From Ischnura elegans (taxonomy: Eukaryota > Arthropoda > Insecta > Odonata > Coenagrionidae), in assembly GCF_921293095.1 (NCBI RefSeq), contig NC_060257.1, forward strand, positions 56,084,968 to 56,148,967: 64,000 bases of DNA, given 5' to 3'. Positions 42,401-53,979 of this stretch are shown piece by piece (within the stretch, counting starts at the first letter, position 1; the number at the start of each line of letters is the position of its first letter). A model generated the notes under the pieces. That model did no database searches. It saw only the letters and a program-made list of their open reading frames with translations, and was not told the origin of the DNA. Made by a program: the position numbers and the translations under genes.

Positions 42401-45400
42401 TGCCCGGGATTTTGGGGGTTTTCCTCTGCTTCGAAGTAACCCCCTCCCCTCCTTCGGTCATTTTCCCTTCCGTTCTCGCACTCTGTCTTGTTCCGGTTTC
42501 TCTCTCGCATATCAGCCTTCGACAAAGAATCATCGCTCAACCTCTGACAGCGATTCTCAACTTACTTTTGGTGCTGACAGACTTGCCTTTTGTACTTAGT
42601 TTTTGTATTGGTTAAGATTCGTTTTTGAGATTATTGCTTATTAATGGTTATTATCGAAATACTTGTTGTATTGAATATTTTCACTTTCATATGTTAGTTA
42701 ATGGAACGTGACGTGTAATTTTGGTACAATTGTTTCTCTTTGTGATTATTATTCTTGTTTTTTGGAGTTTTTCCCTCAACTAGTCAGTGACAGATGAAAG
42801 GAGTTTCCTGTGTCTGGCTTACATTATGAATGGCCAAGATTTGACAACTTAGCACCACAGTACTTCAAATAAAATATTCTGTCGGTCTGTGAAACTCTTC
42901 CTACCTTCTGTATGGAGGAGGGTATTGCTGGGTATCGATCTAAACATCTCTCCTTCCCAATGGTGCTAATAAACTATGCTGTGAGTAAATTCTTACCATG
43001 CATATTCTCATGTTCAATTGGGTCTGGGTGTTTAATAATACAAAATTGATGTGTTTAGAAAAACATGCATAGAAAGACGAGTCGAGAAAGTAAGTGCAGG
43101 CATGCATCATACCAATCTCATAATAGTTAACTGATATTAGCACGTTGACCGCCATGGTGTTTCAGTACATATTTCCTGTGATGCCATTGGTGTTTCTTTT
43201 AACAGTAATGTATCATTGGTTATTGGCATGTAGAAATGTCATTGCTAGTGAATCTAAAATTAATTTTACTCTGTTTTGAAGTAATGCAGTTGTAATGATT
43301 ATGTACTTGGTTATAATTCATTCCTAAACAATCTTGGTCACCCGCAGTGTGGTTCCACTAGGATTCCGTTGCTCTGTGACTGGTCACTATGACCGGCATG
43401 GCGTGGTTGGAACTTCCATTGTCAGTCATTATGACTGGTATGGGGTCAACAAGTTAATGAATATACTCTCATTCAAATGAGTGAGGATAATGTTTAGGAT
43501 TCAAGGGAATGTGGCTGTACATACTGTAGTACAGATTAACCTCATACTGGGCATTTAGGCAGAAATTTGCTGCGTTGGATTACATACTAGGGTGTTATGT
43601 GGGTTGCATATGCTGGTAATATTTCTTTTATGTTTTTTTTCAATTCCAATGCATTGGAGAAGCATTCATTTCTTTAAATAAGCTTTGAAGTTCATTGGCA
43701 TAGTGCCAAAATTTATATTTGTCCGCGAAATGGCCGTACCTATTATGGCCTGGTCTCCGTAAAAATTTGTTTTAGAAATCCATCTGATTCTTGGAAAATA
43801 TTTTAAACTTTAGGGCACTATTAACAGAAGTTAATATAAACCAATTTGAGGAAATATCATCAGATATGATTTCAGTTGACAATTTGAAAAGGTAATACAT
43901 AGAAAGTCAGAAGTTAAGTACCCTTAGGTTAGTTTTCTCCTGATGGGAGGTATTTGGGCAGTTGCCACACAGGAAAAAGTTTTGTGGGGCCTGTACTCCT
44001 CAAAGTCCACTCTGGCTATATGCCTGCCTGACACTGGTCCCAACACACCACCAGGGAATCTTTTGCTCATTGTGGTAAAGGCATTTGTCTATGAGAGAAA
44101 AACTACAAAATCGAAGTACCTGATCGTCCAGATTGGAGGTTTAGCATAGGGTGAACTACTGCATCTTAGAAAACAAACATGTTACGGATAGAGGTGATTT
44201 GTCTCTAAATAGGACTGGAATTGTGTGTACATAATACACCAAGCAGACAAGTTTCAAAAAATTGCTGTATTTTAGCTGAGAGGTAAAAGCCAGCAAGCCA
44301 CCTTGAGAATGCTAACTCAAGACTGTCGATAATGCAGTGTTGAGACAATGCTACAGTGTGGTGACTAGCCATTCACTGCTCATACAGAACTCAGTGGATC
44401 CACCTTATGGGAGCTTATATCCCTGGAATAGCAGTCACCAGCAGCACTGGCTTTGGGTCAAAGATGGGATGAGTTGGTAGGGCCCACAGCTAAACTCTAT
44501 ATAGCGGAAGTGTATGGCAGTGGCATGACTGATGAGCTTTAGGGGGTAGAGAGAGCTCTAGCTTGTGGTGAAGGTAGCTTGCCAATAAGAGGCAAACTCC
44601 AAAATCAAAGTACCTGATCGTACAGATTAGAGGTCATGGGTGCCAATCTGGCCTTTTTCAAATGCGGTTAAAATTGACCATTGCCATTCGTCTAAACTGG
44701 GATTTGTAAAACCAAATAATTTGTATATTATGAATACACTAATGGTGGGTAACGAATTGCAATCGATGCCTTTCGTTTTCTTTGATGAAGGAAACTACCC
44801 TATTCAAAATATACAAATTATTTCATTTTAGAAATCCCAGTTTAGATGAATGTTAATGGTCAATTTTAACCTCATTTAAAAAGGCCAGATTGGCGCCCAT
44901 GCGATGCCACTCCATGTGACGTCACAGGGACCTAGATGCTGTACGAGTAGTCAGGAGTTTTACATCATCTGAGATTACCAATGCATGCATGTGGCACAGA
45001 GCTCAGGGAAACATCTCTTAATAATCACCTATAAAAATTGCCGGAAAGTTTCCTTTGCATGATAGGGTATTAATAATCCTTATTTAAGCCAAGCCCTACC
45101 TACAAGCAGGGTACTCTACGCTACCTCCATACTTGGCAGCAAGTAGCCTGTATCGTAGCGACGTTCAAAGCCTAGCACCCAGGTGACCTCACACAGCAAC
45201 ACCCAGACGTCACACGGGCTTTTCCTAGCATTCATACTTAGCCGTCGCGTTTTTGTGAGCTTGAAATTTTTCACTTATCATTAAATCACGAAAAATAGAT
45301 ATCGTCATTTAAAAATCTAAAAGCGTGAAATACGTACTCCAGGAGGAAAAATCTTCGATTAAGGCAATAAAAACTAATAGGAAACCACCCTATTGGTATC

Positions 45401-47528
45401 TGATGTAAGGGGAAATTACAACGATTCTAAAAAAACTTAATTGTGTACATATTTCAAATACCATTCTGTTCTCATCTACCATGTTTTTCCCTGAATTGAT
45501 CTTTAACTGATTGTGAATTAAATATCCAATGGAATTATATTTCCTTAAACTTGATAAATTAGGTAATCCATTTCAATTACATTATTTTGATAATTATTTC
45601 TGTAATTGCCATTTAGTAGCCATGTCTGTCAAGGGTACAGCCATGAACATCTTTTTGGTTTGGATTGGATGATGGTCACAAGAGGCCTACCAGACCCTAC
45701 CCTAGTGCTAATGTGTGCCTTTCACTTGTATGTTGTGAAAATTTTATCTTGTCCCTGTTATTTTGTGTATTAAACCATTCTAAGTTAACTCAAACTCCTC
45801 CTAATGTTCACCAAATATATTGAACAAATTTTTTGGCTTCTTTGGGAGGATTTTGGCTCTCAAACATCTCCCCATGGTGTCTATAATAAAAATGAGTTAA
45901 TTATATTGTTAATTTATATAATATACTCAATTATATTTTTTGTTATAGCTACACATTGAATGTGGGAGGCAGGAAGGATTGAAAGATGTCATGGAACCTG
46001 GAGCTCATTGTGTTTATGAGGGTACTTTCTATACTCCCCTGGCTTGCCATGAACATTCTTTGTTGGTCTACCCACGATTGCCAACACCAGAACTTCGATT
46101 GCGCTGGGATAACCTTGAAACAGGACTCTTTAATGGAGATATTTCAGAAAAGGTTTGTACTGTAGCATGGTTGAATGAGAGGAACTAGTGATATTCTGTC
46201 AGTTTCTCATACTAGACAATAAATTAATATTCATGCACCTACTGATATGTTCATAGTACTTGTCTGGGCCACAGTTATTGTCATGGCACCTTGGTAAAAG
46301 GATGGTGACCCCTAAATGTAGATGCTCAAATTATCCAAAGTGCAACCATTTTAACCAGGCATGTTTGTGACTGTATGCCATATTGGAAAATGTATGCTGA
46401 GGTGAATGGATTCATTCTGTATCAGAAGGGGGCACCTTTTTCAAGATAAAATTGTCCAAAACGAGATGGTATGAACAATTTTAGGTGGCATTAGTGTTCA
46501 TAGAAAATTTTATTTTTGACATTTCCCCATGTTAGTATGTAGTTGTTTTCAGGGCAGGAGGACCTTTTTTATGAATGGAACAAAATGTATCTACAAAAAT
46601 GCAAGTAATGTAACATTGGGGTAACTTCGAGATAAAATGGACCTGATTTGGTCCTGGATTAAAACTTAAGAGAGGTACCCATAATTAAAATCCTGGGTAC
46701 TTTTGACTATGATGCTAAAGTAGAGTATGTTTTTCTGATGATGTAAGAGCCTCCGAAGACTAGGTACACTGACTAGAAACATTCCGAATCAAAAATGTAA
46801 TATTGGGAGATTAATTTTTTTTCAGGCCTCCATTTGGTCTTTCAATTACTGAACTATGTCATAATTGATAATGCCCCTTTTTTGGTTATAACTGCTAATA
46901 GTCACTGTGTAAATTTTACTTAGCTTCATAGCCACAGTGGAAATGCATGTACATTTTTTACAATCATCAATACACACTAAACCATTCCACCCAAACAACT
47001 TCTGTGCCTTATCATTCATAATATGTTTTGTTAATCTTCACCTCTAGTTATAGAAATAAATGCCCATCTTCTGGCATCCTGGAGGTACTTTTGAGTCTTT
47101 TTGGTTGAAGTACCTAATTTGATCATGAATTTGAATGGTATGCACGTTACACATTTCCACCTTATACAAGTGATGACATGCCAATCAATTCAACAAATGG
47201 ATGTAAGCAATTACTGTGGTCTTGGTGTGTGTGGAGGTTTTAGCTTTAAATCTGTAGAAATCTGTCTATTAAAATTTTTGTAAATTTTATTTTGCAGGAC
47301 TACAGTGCTGGACTCCAGGCAATTTTTAGGGATGCTGGCTACCTTTTGCCTATATCTAATGGCCAGACATTGTCATTACGTGCTGATCGTGCTGCATTGA
47401 ATAATCCAGTGAATACACAGGGTAGCCAGATGAGTTGCCAAGCCGAACTTAATCTTTTGAAGCGGCAGTTGGAAGAAGTTAAAAAAGAACTGATGCAAAT
47501 TAAAAGTGAAAAGAATACTGTTGATTAA
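39288..47528 (+). CDS. GNPTG: N-acetylglucosamine-1-phosphotransferase gamma subunit, 6 exons
   Basis: GNPTG is the regulatory, glycan-recognising subunit of the Golgi enzyme that starts mannose-6-phosphate tagging of lysosomal hydrolases. Exons are 39288-39400, 39487-39615, 39708-39791, 39915-40008, 45949-46152 and 47298-47528 (855 nt, 284 residues; human about 305). All junctions are GT-AG and in phase. The start gives a signal peptide (MNSEFFILLTLFILSLCF). The MRH-type lectin domain follows: ALVGKCFSWVDSKYKYNFCP, FHNITQSELQESW, GTLGIWGEW and LHIECG, with paired cysteines. CVYEGTFYTPLACHEHSLLV lies near the middle. The C-terminus is coiled-coil-like (LLKRQLEEVKKELMQIK). Asn-X-Ser/Thr sites occur at NFS and NIT, the latter in the position known for the family. 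Intron 4 (5.9 kb) is full of repeats. Confidence 0.93.
39487..39615 (+). CDS. GNPTG: GNPTG exon 2
   Basis: The exon encodes PGNSEFGDGNIPDIRSSIKP, then ANFSGPGHFQALVGKCFSWV and DS. It contains the first lectin-domain cysteine and an NFS sequon. Acceptor CACAG, donor GTAAGT. Confidence 0.93.
39708..39791 (+). CDS. GNPTG: GNPTG exon 3
   Basis: The exon encodes YKYNFCPFHNITQSELQESW and NSYKGTL. The FCPFHN-T block is the family signature. Acceptor TTTAG, donor GG|GTTAGT. Confidence 0.93.
39915..40008 (+). CDS. GNPTG: GNPTG exon 4
   Basis: The exon encodes IWGEWVVQGNHFAAMRMVQG, then DTCGDKERSTV. It ends in phase 0 at GTACGT and is followed by a 5.9-kb intron. Confidence 0.92.
40290..40850 (+). 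mobile_element. Degenerate LINE RT relic in GNPTG intron 4
   Basis: Broken frames show RT-like words: a KAFDxIDSNSIHGIL-like stretch near 40380 and an ALVCRRRGEGEN-like stretch near 40740 followed by a KTQKGKR-like stretch. These match the domain order of the LINE at 33652. There are many stops. Confidence 0.5.
41735..42134. repeat. Cluster of the 13-base motif GTCAGTCCGTGAC
   Basis: Exact copies lie at 41735, 41755, 41943 and 42122, and a variant (GTCAGTCCGTTCG) at 42068. Spacing is irregular (20 to 188 bp), so it is not a simple satellite. The motif ends in GTCA/TGAC inverted tetramers. It lies in GNPTG intron 4. Confidence 0.8.
42130..42615 (+). other. C-rich island with 161-codon ORF, unassigned
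   Basis: This 0.45-kb stretch is clearly richer in C and G than its surroundings. It reads open on the plus strand (161 codons) and for 112 codons on the minus strand. The plus frame is rich in Leu, Pro and Ser with hydrophobic segments but resembles no family I know. It could be part of an old LTR or another insertion. Confidence 0.25.
42616..44634. other. GNPTG intron 4, middle
   Basis: I see no exon or clear element here. A local inverted pair of TGACTGGT/ACCGGCATGG-like words lies near 43375-43445. Confidence 0.5.
44635..44802 (+). mobile_element. MITE-A copy 7, 3' portion only
   Basis: The copy covers only the last 170 bp (GGTGCCAATCTGGCC to GAAACTACCC|TA). It lies in GNPTG intron 4 and faces copy 8 tail to tail. 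Confidence 0.8.
44808..45392 (-). mobile_element. MITE-A copy 8, lacking one terminus
   Basis: This inverted copy starts inside the family sequence (AATATACAAATTATTTC) and ends GAAACCACCC|TA. The CRE-like TGACGTCA is at 44917-44924; the E-box has mutated to CATGTG. Together with copy 7 it forms a large imperfect palindrome. Confidence 0.83.
45949..46152 (+). CDS. GNPTG: GNPTG exon 5
   Basis: The exon encodes LHIECGRQEGLKDVMEPGAH, CVYEGTFYTPLACHEHSLLV and YPRLPTPELRLRWDNLETGL. This covers the last MRH cysteines and the start of the DMAP-interaction-like region. Acceptor GTTATAG, donor GTTTGT, phase 0. Confidence 0.93.
46153..47297. other. GNPTG intron 5
   Basis: This is AT-rich intron sequence with nothing recognised. 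Confidence 0.6.
47298..47528 (+). CDS. GNPTG: GNPTG exon 6 with stop
   Basis: The exon encodes DYSAGLQAIFRDAGYLLP and a heptad-like C-terminus (LNLLKRQLEEVKKELMQIK) ending at TAA 47526-47528. The C-terminus is shorter than the human one. Confidence 0.92.
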   Translation, partial: DYSAGLQAIFRDAGYLLPISNGQTLSLRADRAALNNPVNTQGSQMSCQAELNLLKRQLEEVKKELMQIKSEKNTVD

Positions 47529-47889
47529 ATATTTTAAAATTACGTGATGGAATTGGTATTTCTTGATCTCATTTTTATATTTAAGATGGTTGACATTCTA
47601 AAAAATGTGCTTGGGTAAGAAAGTACCACTTTGCAATTAGTTAGTGGTTCAGAATTCTTTTTTATTATTCAAATAATATGAAATACATGATTTGTAATGT
47701 ATTAATTTACTAGTTTTACAAATTTTGTAAAACCTGTAACTATTAAGTTTCAGCTTCATTGTCTTGTACAATACATGGCTCAATGTGGTGGAAGTTATTA
47801 ATATTAGTTGAATAAGACAGCATTATTTCCATTGAATTTATTTTTGCATGGTGAATTTTATTGTTACATTGTTGCACTTGAAAATTTAT

Positions 47890-48080
47890 TTATTTTTATT
47901 TATTCCTGTACCACTGTAAACAACACCACTGGCCTTTCACATTGGGGTTTTTTAGCTTAGTTAAATTTGCACGAACATCCATGCCGTGGATAGGGACAAT
48001 CTTACCCAGCAGGACTCAAACCTGCGACCTTGGTGTGGCAGGCAAGGACTTAAAGTCATCACCACAAAGGCTGCCGAATG
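47890..48080 (-). mobile_element. tRNA-derived SINE fragment
   Basis: On the minus strand there is a B-box-like GGTCGCAGGTTTGAGTCC and an upstream TGGTGATGACTTTAAGTCC. The body is degenerate. It lies downstream of GNPTG. Confidence 0.5.
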
Positions 48081-48221
48081 TTGTGGTAACAACGAAATGG
48101 GTCATCCAAAAATAATGTCATTGGAAATATTATAATGTCTTATTTAATTAATAATGTCAGCTTCATTGATTGAGAACATGTGAAAATGTTACTGTAAGTG
48201 ATAGCATAGGTAAGTACGTAT

Positions 48222-49092
48222 TGTAACCGTACGGACACGTTCCCTCCGGTACAATAAACTACAACTAATTTGCCGGGCTAGTGTTGCCGGCGGTGGGCCG
48301 TGAAATAGGTTCTCTTGGAGCACGTGGTAGGAATAGGAGCGGATGCACAAGACTCTAAATTTTAGCATAATCATTTATTAATCCCACAGATATCATACGT
48401 AACAACGAAAAACAAAAAAAATGCCACAAATAATCCCCTCATTAACAAAAACTAACCAAATCATGGGGCTGAGCTCGGTCGCGGGTGATTATGAGAGCTA
48501 AAGCACGGAAACATAAGCAAAGTGCCATTACGACCCAACAAAATTTAAAGGACGGAAACCCATGCTTCACCCCAGTTCTGTAATCGATTTTCAATGACCC
48601 AGTGCGGTAGAGTTTACCAACGTAGGCTGGAAGGTCCGATGGTAAGGTATTGGCTGGAGTTTGGGAGGCACCAGGATGTCGGTCAAAGGTGAGGTGACCC
48701 CGGCTGAGGTCTCTGGAGGAACCGCGTAGTGGGGAGTTGGTTACTGGCATGCCCGGTCGTCTTGCTGCCTGCCTGTCCAGCGCCGCCGGCACTCATCCCA
48801 CAGACCTCCTTACTCCTCGGCATACAGCGATTGAGAGAGAGAGAGAACTGCCTCTCCTCGTTGCGGAAACCGGTCTCCTCCTTCCCCTCCTTCGCCTCAC
48901 TCTCTTCTCCCCTTCCCCTCTATCGCCGGTCGCACAGCTGATTCCTCTCCGCCTTCCTTGCTTCTCCCCTTCCCCTCTCTTCGCCGGTCGCTCAGGTAAA
49001 CTCTACCGCGCACGAGTTCCGTCTCCTTCCAACCCTTATTTACCGCTCGTGCCCTCGCTCTCGCAATCACCCAGCGACCTCGTGTTGTTACA
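48222..49092 (-). mobile_element. Solo LTR of an LTR retrotransposon
   Basis: This 871-bp GC-rich block reads TGTAAC at one end and GTTACA at the other. It is flanked by the 4-bp duplication GTAT (48218-48221 and 49093-49096). No gag or pol lies nearby, so it is a solo LTR. The minus orientation is preferred because an AATAAA follows the promoter-side GC-rich part in that direction, but this is tentative. Inside are two copies of CTTCTCCCCTTCCCCTCT followed by CGCCGGTCGC. It does not resemble the gypsy LTR at 20995. Confidence 0.75.
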
Positions 49093-49777
49093 GTATATTT
49101 TATCTGTGATATGCTTTGACAATTAATAAAGAAAGATCTATTAAAGAAAGAAATTTTAGATCCCAAATCTGTCTTTATTTGCTTACCTATTTGATTATCC
49201 CATACATTTCAGGTATGTTGGTACAAGTATTACCACAATGCTCTAGCTACTACGGTGCCTCTCAGAAAATGGGGTCTGCGGGAAAATGTATGATTTAGGC
49301 AGTAAATGTTGAAATTGTACGCTTGATGTTCAGTGATAGCCATCCAAAATTAAATTTAAATCAATCAACTATGCAGCGAAATAATTGAATTTAATGTAAA
49401 ACCAACTTAGGGCCTGCAGAAAAAATTCCATTAGATTATTGGCAGTATGAATATTAGATTTGTAAATATGATTATGTCCCTCCAAAACATATGAAATAGT
49501 GCCAACTCAATGCTTACCGTGCTAAAAGTCTTATTAGGATATATCATCCGCCTAGATCAGGATTTGCACCAGGATTTCCTGATGTCCTTTCCCTAAAAGA
49601 AATGATGAATTTAAAAAATAAGGCTATATGCTGAGAAGGCTAAATGGTAAATGATTCCTACCTGCAGGGTGTTTCAGAGTCACCCTTTCCGATCGAATTG
49701 GGAGACTTGACGTGAATTCTACGTCACTTACACTCGTCAAGACATTCTGTACATTTCAGACTGCTAATGTCTATACC

Positions 49778-49925
49778 GTATTTCTCTGAATATAGTCCCC
49801 GCCCCCTAATTTTGAGGCTAGTTTCGTGGAAAAAATTCAAAAAATGGGTTTGAATACAGTCCCCCCTTTACTTTTACCATGGGTATTTTTGGAAAAGAAG
49901 GGGGACTATATTCAGACAAATATGG
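49778..49925. mobile_element. 148-bp MITE with ATAGTCCCC termini, copy 1
   Basis: The termini CCGTATTTCTCTGAATATAG and CTATATTCAGACAAATATGG are inverted repeats flanked by TA on both sides. A second copy lies at 62541-62687. Confidence 0.88.
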
Positions 49926-50410
49926 TAATTGTGAGCTAACAGTCATTCTCGCAGCTTACTCTGAAATCATAAATTAGCAGCAGCAAAGGGGGTAGAAGTA
50001 GAGTAGCCATACATCCTCAATTCAAGTTCTCAGTCAATGGTCCACATGCGATTTTGAAACAGTGAAGCAAATCAGAAATCATTTTTTCTCTGCCACATTG
50101 GGCTATGTCAAATAAAAATTAATTCCAAGAAGGATCTTTGTGAAGAAAAAATTGTAGTATTTATATGTACAATTATTTGGCAAAAACATAGCTACCAAAT
50201 CTACACCCGGTGGGAAACCTGAGAAATATTCCTGAAAAAAGGGAAATTTATTTTCTATGGAATTCAATTGTAGCAATTCCTTTTTACCCATTGTTATTTT
50301 GAAGGAAGAGTAACCATAAATATACGGTGCAGTAACTACTTATAAAATCGTTTCTGGCTTGATTTGGTGGAAGTTCTATAAATGTATTCATCATAAAAAC
50401 ACAAGTGGTG

Positions 50411-50560
50411 ATTTCTACACTTATATTCAAAACTTAACTATCAACCATGATTGCAACATAACTGTAACATAGTTTCATATAATGGTTTGAAACCATATTA
50501 CAGTTATGTTGAAACCATGGTTGGTAGTTTTGTTTTGAATTTAAGTGGGGAAATTACCAT
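50411..50560. repeat. Imperfect long palindrome
   Basis: The left arm contains CAACATAACTGTAACATAGT and the right arm carries its near reverse complement, and pairing extends about 65-75 bp on each side. It may be a fold-back MITE. Confidence 0.75.
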
Positions 50561-50977
50561 TTATAATGAAACACTGACTTGCAATTTTCCACAAAAATAA
50601 AATTTACCTAATTCGACTCGAGTTTCGATGTTACTACATCATTTTCAAGGTACCATTTATGTTTTTATCATGTAGTACAACTTCTCATTTACATCAAAAT
50701 GGTATTAGAAATTGTAAAATATGTATGTCGTTGATTGTACAACTCGCAGTTTAAATTGTAACTGTAGCAGGCCACCCGGCATTGCTCGGGAATGATAGTG
50801 CAAAGAGAATTGAGAAACTTACAACTTGGATTTTATAATCATCTAGGATTTATATATACTTGTAACGATTGCTACGCTGAATGAAATTCTTACCAAGTAC
50901 AATACATATTCTCTTTTATGAGTGTCAAGAGGTGTGCCTACCCAGCAGGATGTCCAACCACAGAATATGTATGCAAG

Positions 50978-52255
50978 GTTAGCGAGTGAAACGAATCGAA
51001 AGTCAAAACCAATAAAATTTCAATAGTTTCATTCCAGGGAGTGGAATGTAGAGAGGAAACGAAATGGGTTTAACACTTTGCGTGCCATGGACGTAATATT
51101 ACGTCCTGCTAATCCTTCTGAGGATTGCCATGGACATAATATTACGTCTTTCCATTTAATTGGCTTTGTATGCGTGAAGCCGTAATATTTCGTCCGTGGT
51201 ACTTTTCCAGTTTACTGCTTAGGGGTTCTGTTTTTTCAAAAATCAACTGCTCGATGGGAAAAGAGTTCAATTTCTGTCTTGAGGATGAATAGTCCTCTGT
51301 AGCTACCGGCATCCTCATCTTAGGCCACTTAGTGTGAAAATTCTTTGGGCCAATGGACCGTTCGTTGAAGGTGCATTGACCCTTTTTGTCGTCCAGGATT
51401 TATAAAGCTTTGCTTGGAACAATGCTTTTTTTATGATTTCCATGCTTTAAATAGTTCAAATTGAGCGTATTAAAAAAATTATTATGCATGCTATGGCGGT
51501 AAATCATATGTTGCAACTTTTTTATTCTACAAAAACAGTAGGTTTTCATTACTAAATTATGTATTTAAAAATTAGCAATAAATGTTATTCAATTCATTCA
51601 TAAATAAGAGCCAAGTCCATTTTTATTGAAATGAACATCGATATGAATATATTTTTGATGCTAATGTTTTAAAAAATGTACGAATATAGTAAAAAATGGC
51701 TGGATTTTTCAGTAGGGCTTTAAATTTAGCAGCCAGCACTCTAAGTGTTAAACTCAGGGTCGATACGAAATCGGAGTCAAACAAACAAAAGTAAAACTGG
51801 GACGAAACGAAATGCAGATAATGTTTTGCACTGGAGGGAGCACGTGCTTCACCTTCGAACAGTTTAGTTTCGACCCACACACAAGAGTATAAAGTGTGGT
51901 TGAATGAAGTAGTGGTCCAATCATATTCCCGGGAACTCATATTTTCACCACTAACAGGAGAATGGTGAACGTAAACTGACCATTCCATTTTTAAGCTCAA
52001 TATTTTAACCTCTCTTCACGTATGTCAAATGTAATGGGTCGAAACTATTCCCTCTTCTCCCCCTCCACTCAAATTCTGGGATCGAAACTTAACTATGAGC
52101 AGCAGAGTTTCGATTAATTTAGTTTCGTCCTGGACGAATCTAAACTCCTTGGTAATTTTAATTTCGTGCGGGAACGAAACTAAACCCAGGCCTCGTATTT
52201 TCGTTTCCCTCTGGGTGGAAACGAAACATTTTCGTTTTGTTTCACTTGCCATTTA
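50978..52255. mobile_element. TIR element with GTGAAACGAA ends, interrupted by a piggyBac-like MITE
   Basis: The left end GAGTGAAACGAATCG and the right end TTTTCGTTTTGTTTCACTTG are imperfect inverted repeats. CGAAACGAAA-like words recur through the right half. The block 51074-51747 is a separate insertion. A diverged second copy of the right segment follows at about 52368-52558. Confidence 0.55.
51074..51747. mobile_element. piggyBac-like MITE with TTAA target
   Basis: TTAA precedes CACTTTGCGTGC (51070-51073) and follows GCACTCTAAGTG (51748-51751). TTAA targets with CACTTTGCGTGC-like ends are typical of piggyBac-type elements. An 18-bp perfect palindrome (GGACGTAATATTACGTCC, 51089-51106) and a second near-copy lie near the left end. 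No transposase is present. Confidence 0.82.
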
Positions 52256-52605
52256 GTTCATTGCAAGGAATCCACAATTATATACTTATTATGCAAGTAA
52301 TTATCTATAAAGTTAAATTATTTACATTGTTTATTTTAAAAATAAGGTGATGTCTTTTGAGATTGATGATCGAAACTTTACTATGAGCAGCGGTTTAAAT
52401 TAATTTATTTTCGTTTCCAGGAATAAAATTTTGTCCCAGGTCAAACTTACCTCTTAGGTGATTTTAATTTTGTGCGGGAGCGTAACTGTGCCTAGCCCTC
52501 GTATTTTCGTCCCTTCCTCCGGGTCGAAACGACATTTTCGTTTCATTTCACTAGCCACCCCTGGTTGTATGACATGACATAACAAACTGTAACGAGAAAA
52601 TGATG

Positions 52606-52945
52606 CAGTGGCGCCGACTCCATGGGGCCCGAGCCCCCTCAAAGATTCGTTAGGGGGGGCCGAGCCCCCTCAATAATTCAAGAAAATAATTAAGTAATAT
52701 TATGCTTTGTGAAATCGCAAAAATATATTGGTAATTTCCCATGTTTGACGATAGATATCTTTTAAAATATATTCAATAATGCGTTAAAACAAATAATTTT
52801 AAGGTAGTAAGCAGGTTAACTGAAAACAAGTGGTGTGAAGTATGATAGTGTTACGGTGCTGCGACACACTTTGAATTTAACCTCTTCCCGGGGTAAGACC
52901 CCCGATATGGGCCCCCCCAATATTTTTTACAAGTAGGCGCCCCTG
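52606..52945. mobile_element. hAT-type MITE with 8-bp target duplication
   Basis: The termini CAGTGGCGCC and GGCGCCCCTG are inverted repeats. The duplication AAATGATG flanks both sides (52598-52605 and 52946-52953). Internal G and C runs lie near the ends and the core is AT-rich. Confidence 0.9.
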
Positions 52946-53131
52946 AAATGATGCAAAAGACAAGTCAGACATAACCGAAAGTAGCACTATGGGGTTTAGC
53001 AGCATGAGATGCACCTATGTATTAACTTTGGTTGCAATCTGTGCACCTGTATGGAAACACATAATGGAGAGACAAACAGACATCCTCTTTTAGAAATATA
53101 GATGTGACCATGACCAAGTAGCTATAAAGGG

Positions 53132-53277
53132 TGAAAATGAAAAAGCAGGAGCAATTTCCACAATTTTACATTTATTAATACGACCGGTTTCGCTTTTCAG
53201 CATCATCAGGTACACCTGATGATGCTGAAAAGCGAAACCGGTCGATTGTGGAAATTGCTCCTGCTTTTTCATTTTCA
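53132..53277. repeat. Long fold-back palindrome with CGACCGGTTTCG
   Basis: The arms pair over about 60-65 bp, apart from a 17-base extra segment in the left arm. The centre is GGTACACC with TCATCAGG on the left and CCTGATGA on the right. It shares the CGACCGGTTTCG core with 20347-20410. Confidence 0.92.
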
Positions 53278-53568
53278 TTATGTCACGTTTCCACTCCATC
53301 TCGCCTGAAACCTTAGACTATATTAGCTATAAAGGGGTTCAATGCTAAAATCCCAGGTAAAGACATCCCAAAACAAAAATCCTTGTGCTAAGGTGACCAG
53401 AGTAAGGTGCTGGCCTCCAACCATGAATATGTGAAATTCAAAGATCTGAGACTTAGATTGGGATAAGCTCTACCCTCATGTGTAAGAAACAACCCTTGGA
53501 TTGAAGCACCAAGTGACTAATTGAAAGAGATCATTAACCCTATTAGTGCTCTGGGCCAATATATTCGA

Positions 53569-53852
53569 GCGAAAGATCCACAGAGAAAAAATCATTCGCC
53601 TTGACCGGGATTCGAACCCGGATCCCCCAATTTCCGGTCGAGTGCTTTAGAGGCGTCATTCTTCCCTGTGGATATTTTTGGACACTACCGGACATGATGT
53701 TACTGGACTGCTGAGCATATGATGCTACAAGCAGTCCAAATCGTGCGCATAGCGCCACAGCCGGAGAGCAGGCCCGGACATAGAACACAAAGAGGTGTTC
53801 GCTCTAGACTAGTTTAAAGTATATCAGGACTAGCCGCGGTATACTTTAAACT
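53569..53852 (-). mobile_element. tRNA-derived repeat, copy 2, with 11-bp target duplication and hairpin tail
   Basis: The body matches 19685-19931, with a deletion in the tRNA-like part. AATATATTCGA flanks both sides (53558-53568 and 53853-53863). The right end carries a short hairpin (TAGTTTAAAGTATA with TATACTTTAAACTA) that copy 1 lacks. Confidence 0.8.
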
Positions 53853-53979
53853 AATATATTCGATTATGAGAGGACCACCACAATAACAATTGATTATGCA
53901 GCAAGTGACCTTTTCAATAAAATCCTTGATGACTTGTGTTATTAACAATGGCCATTACTGGAGTAAAATATAACCTTTA

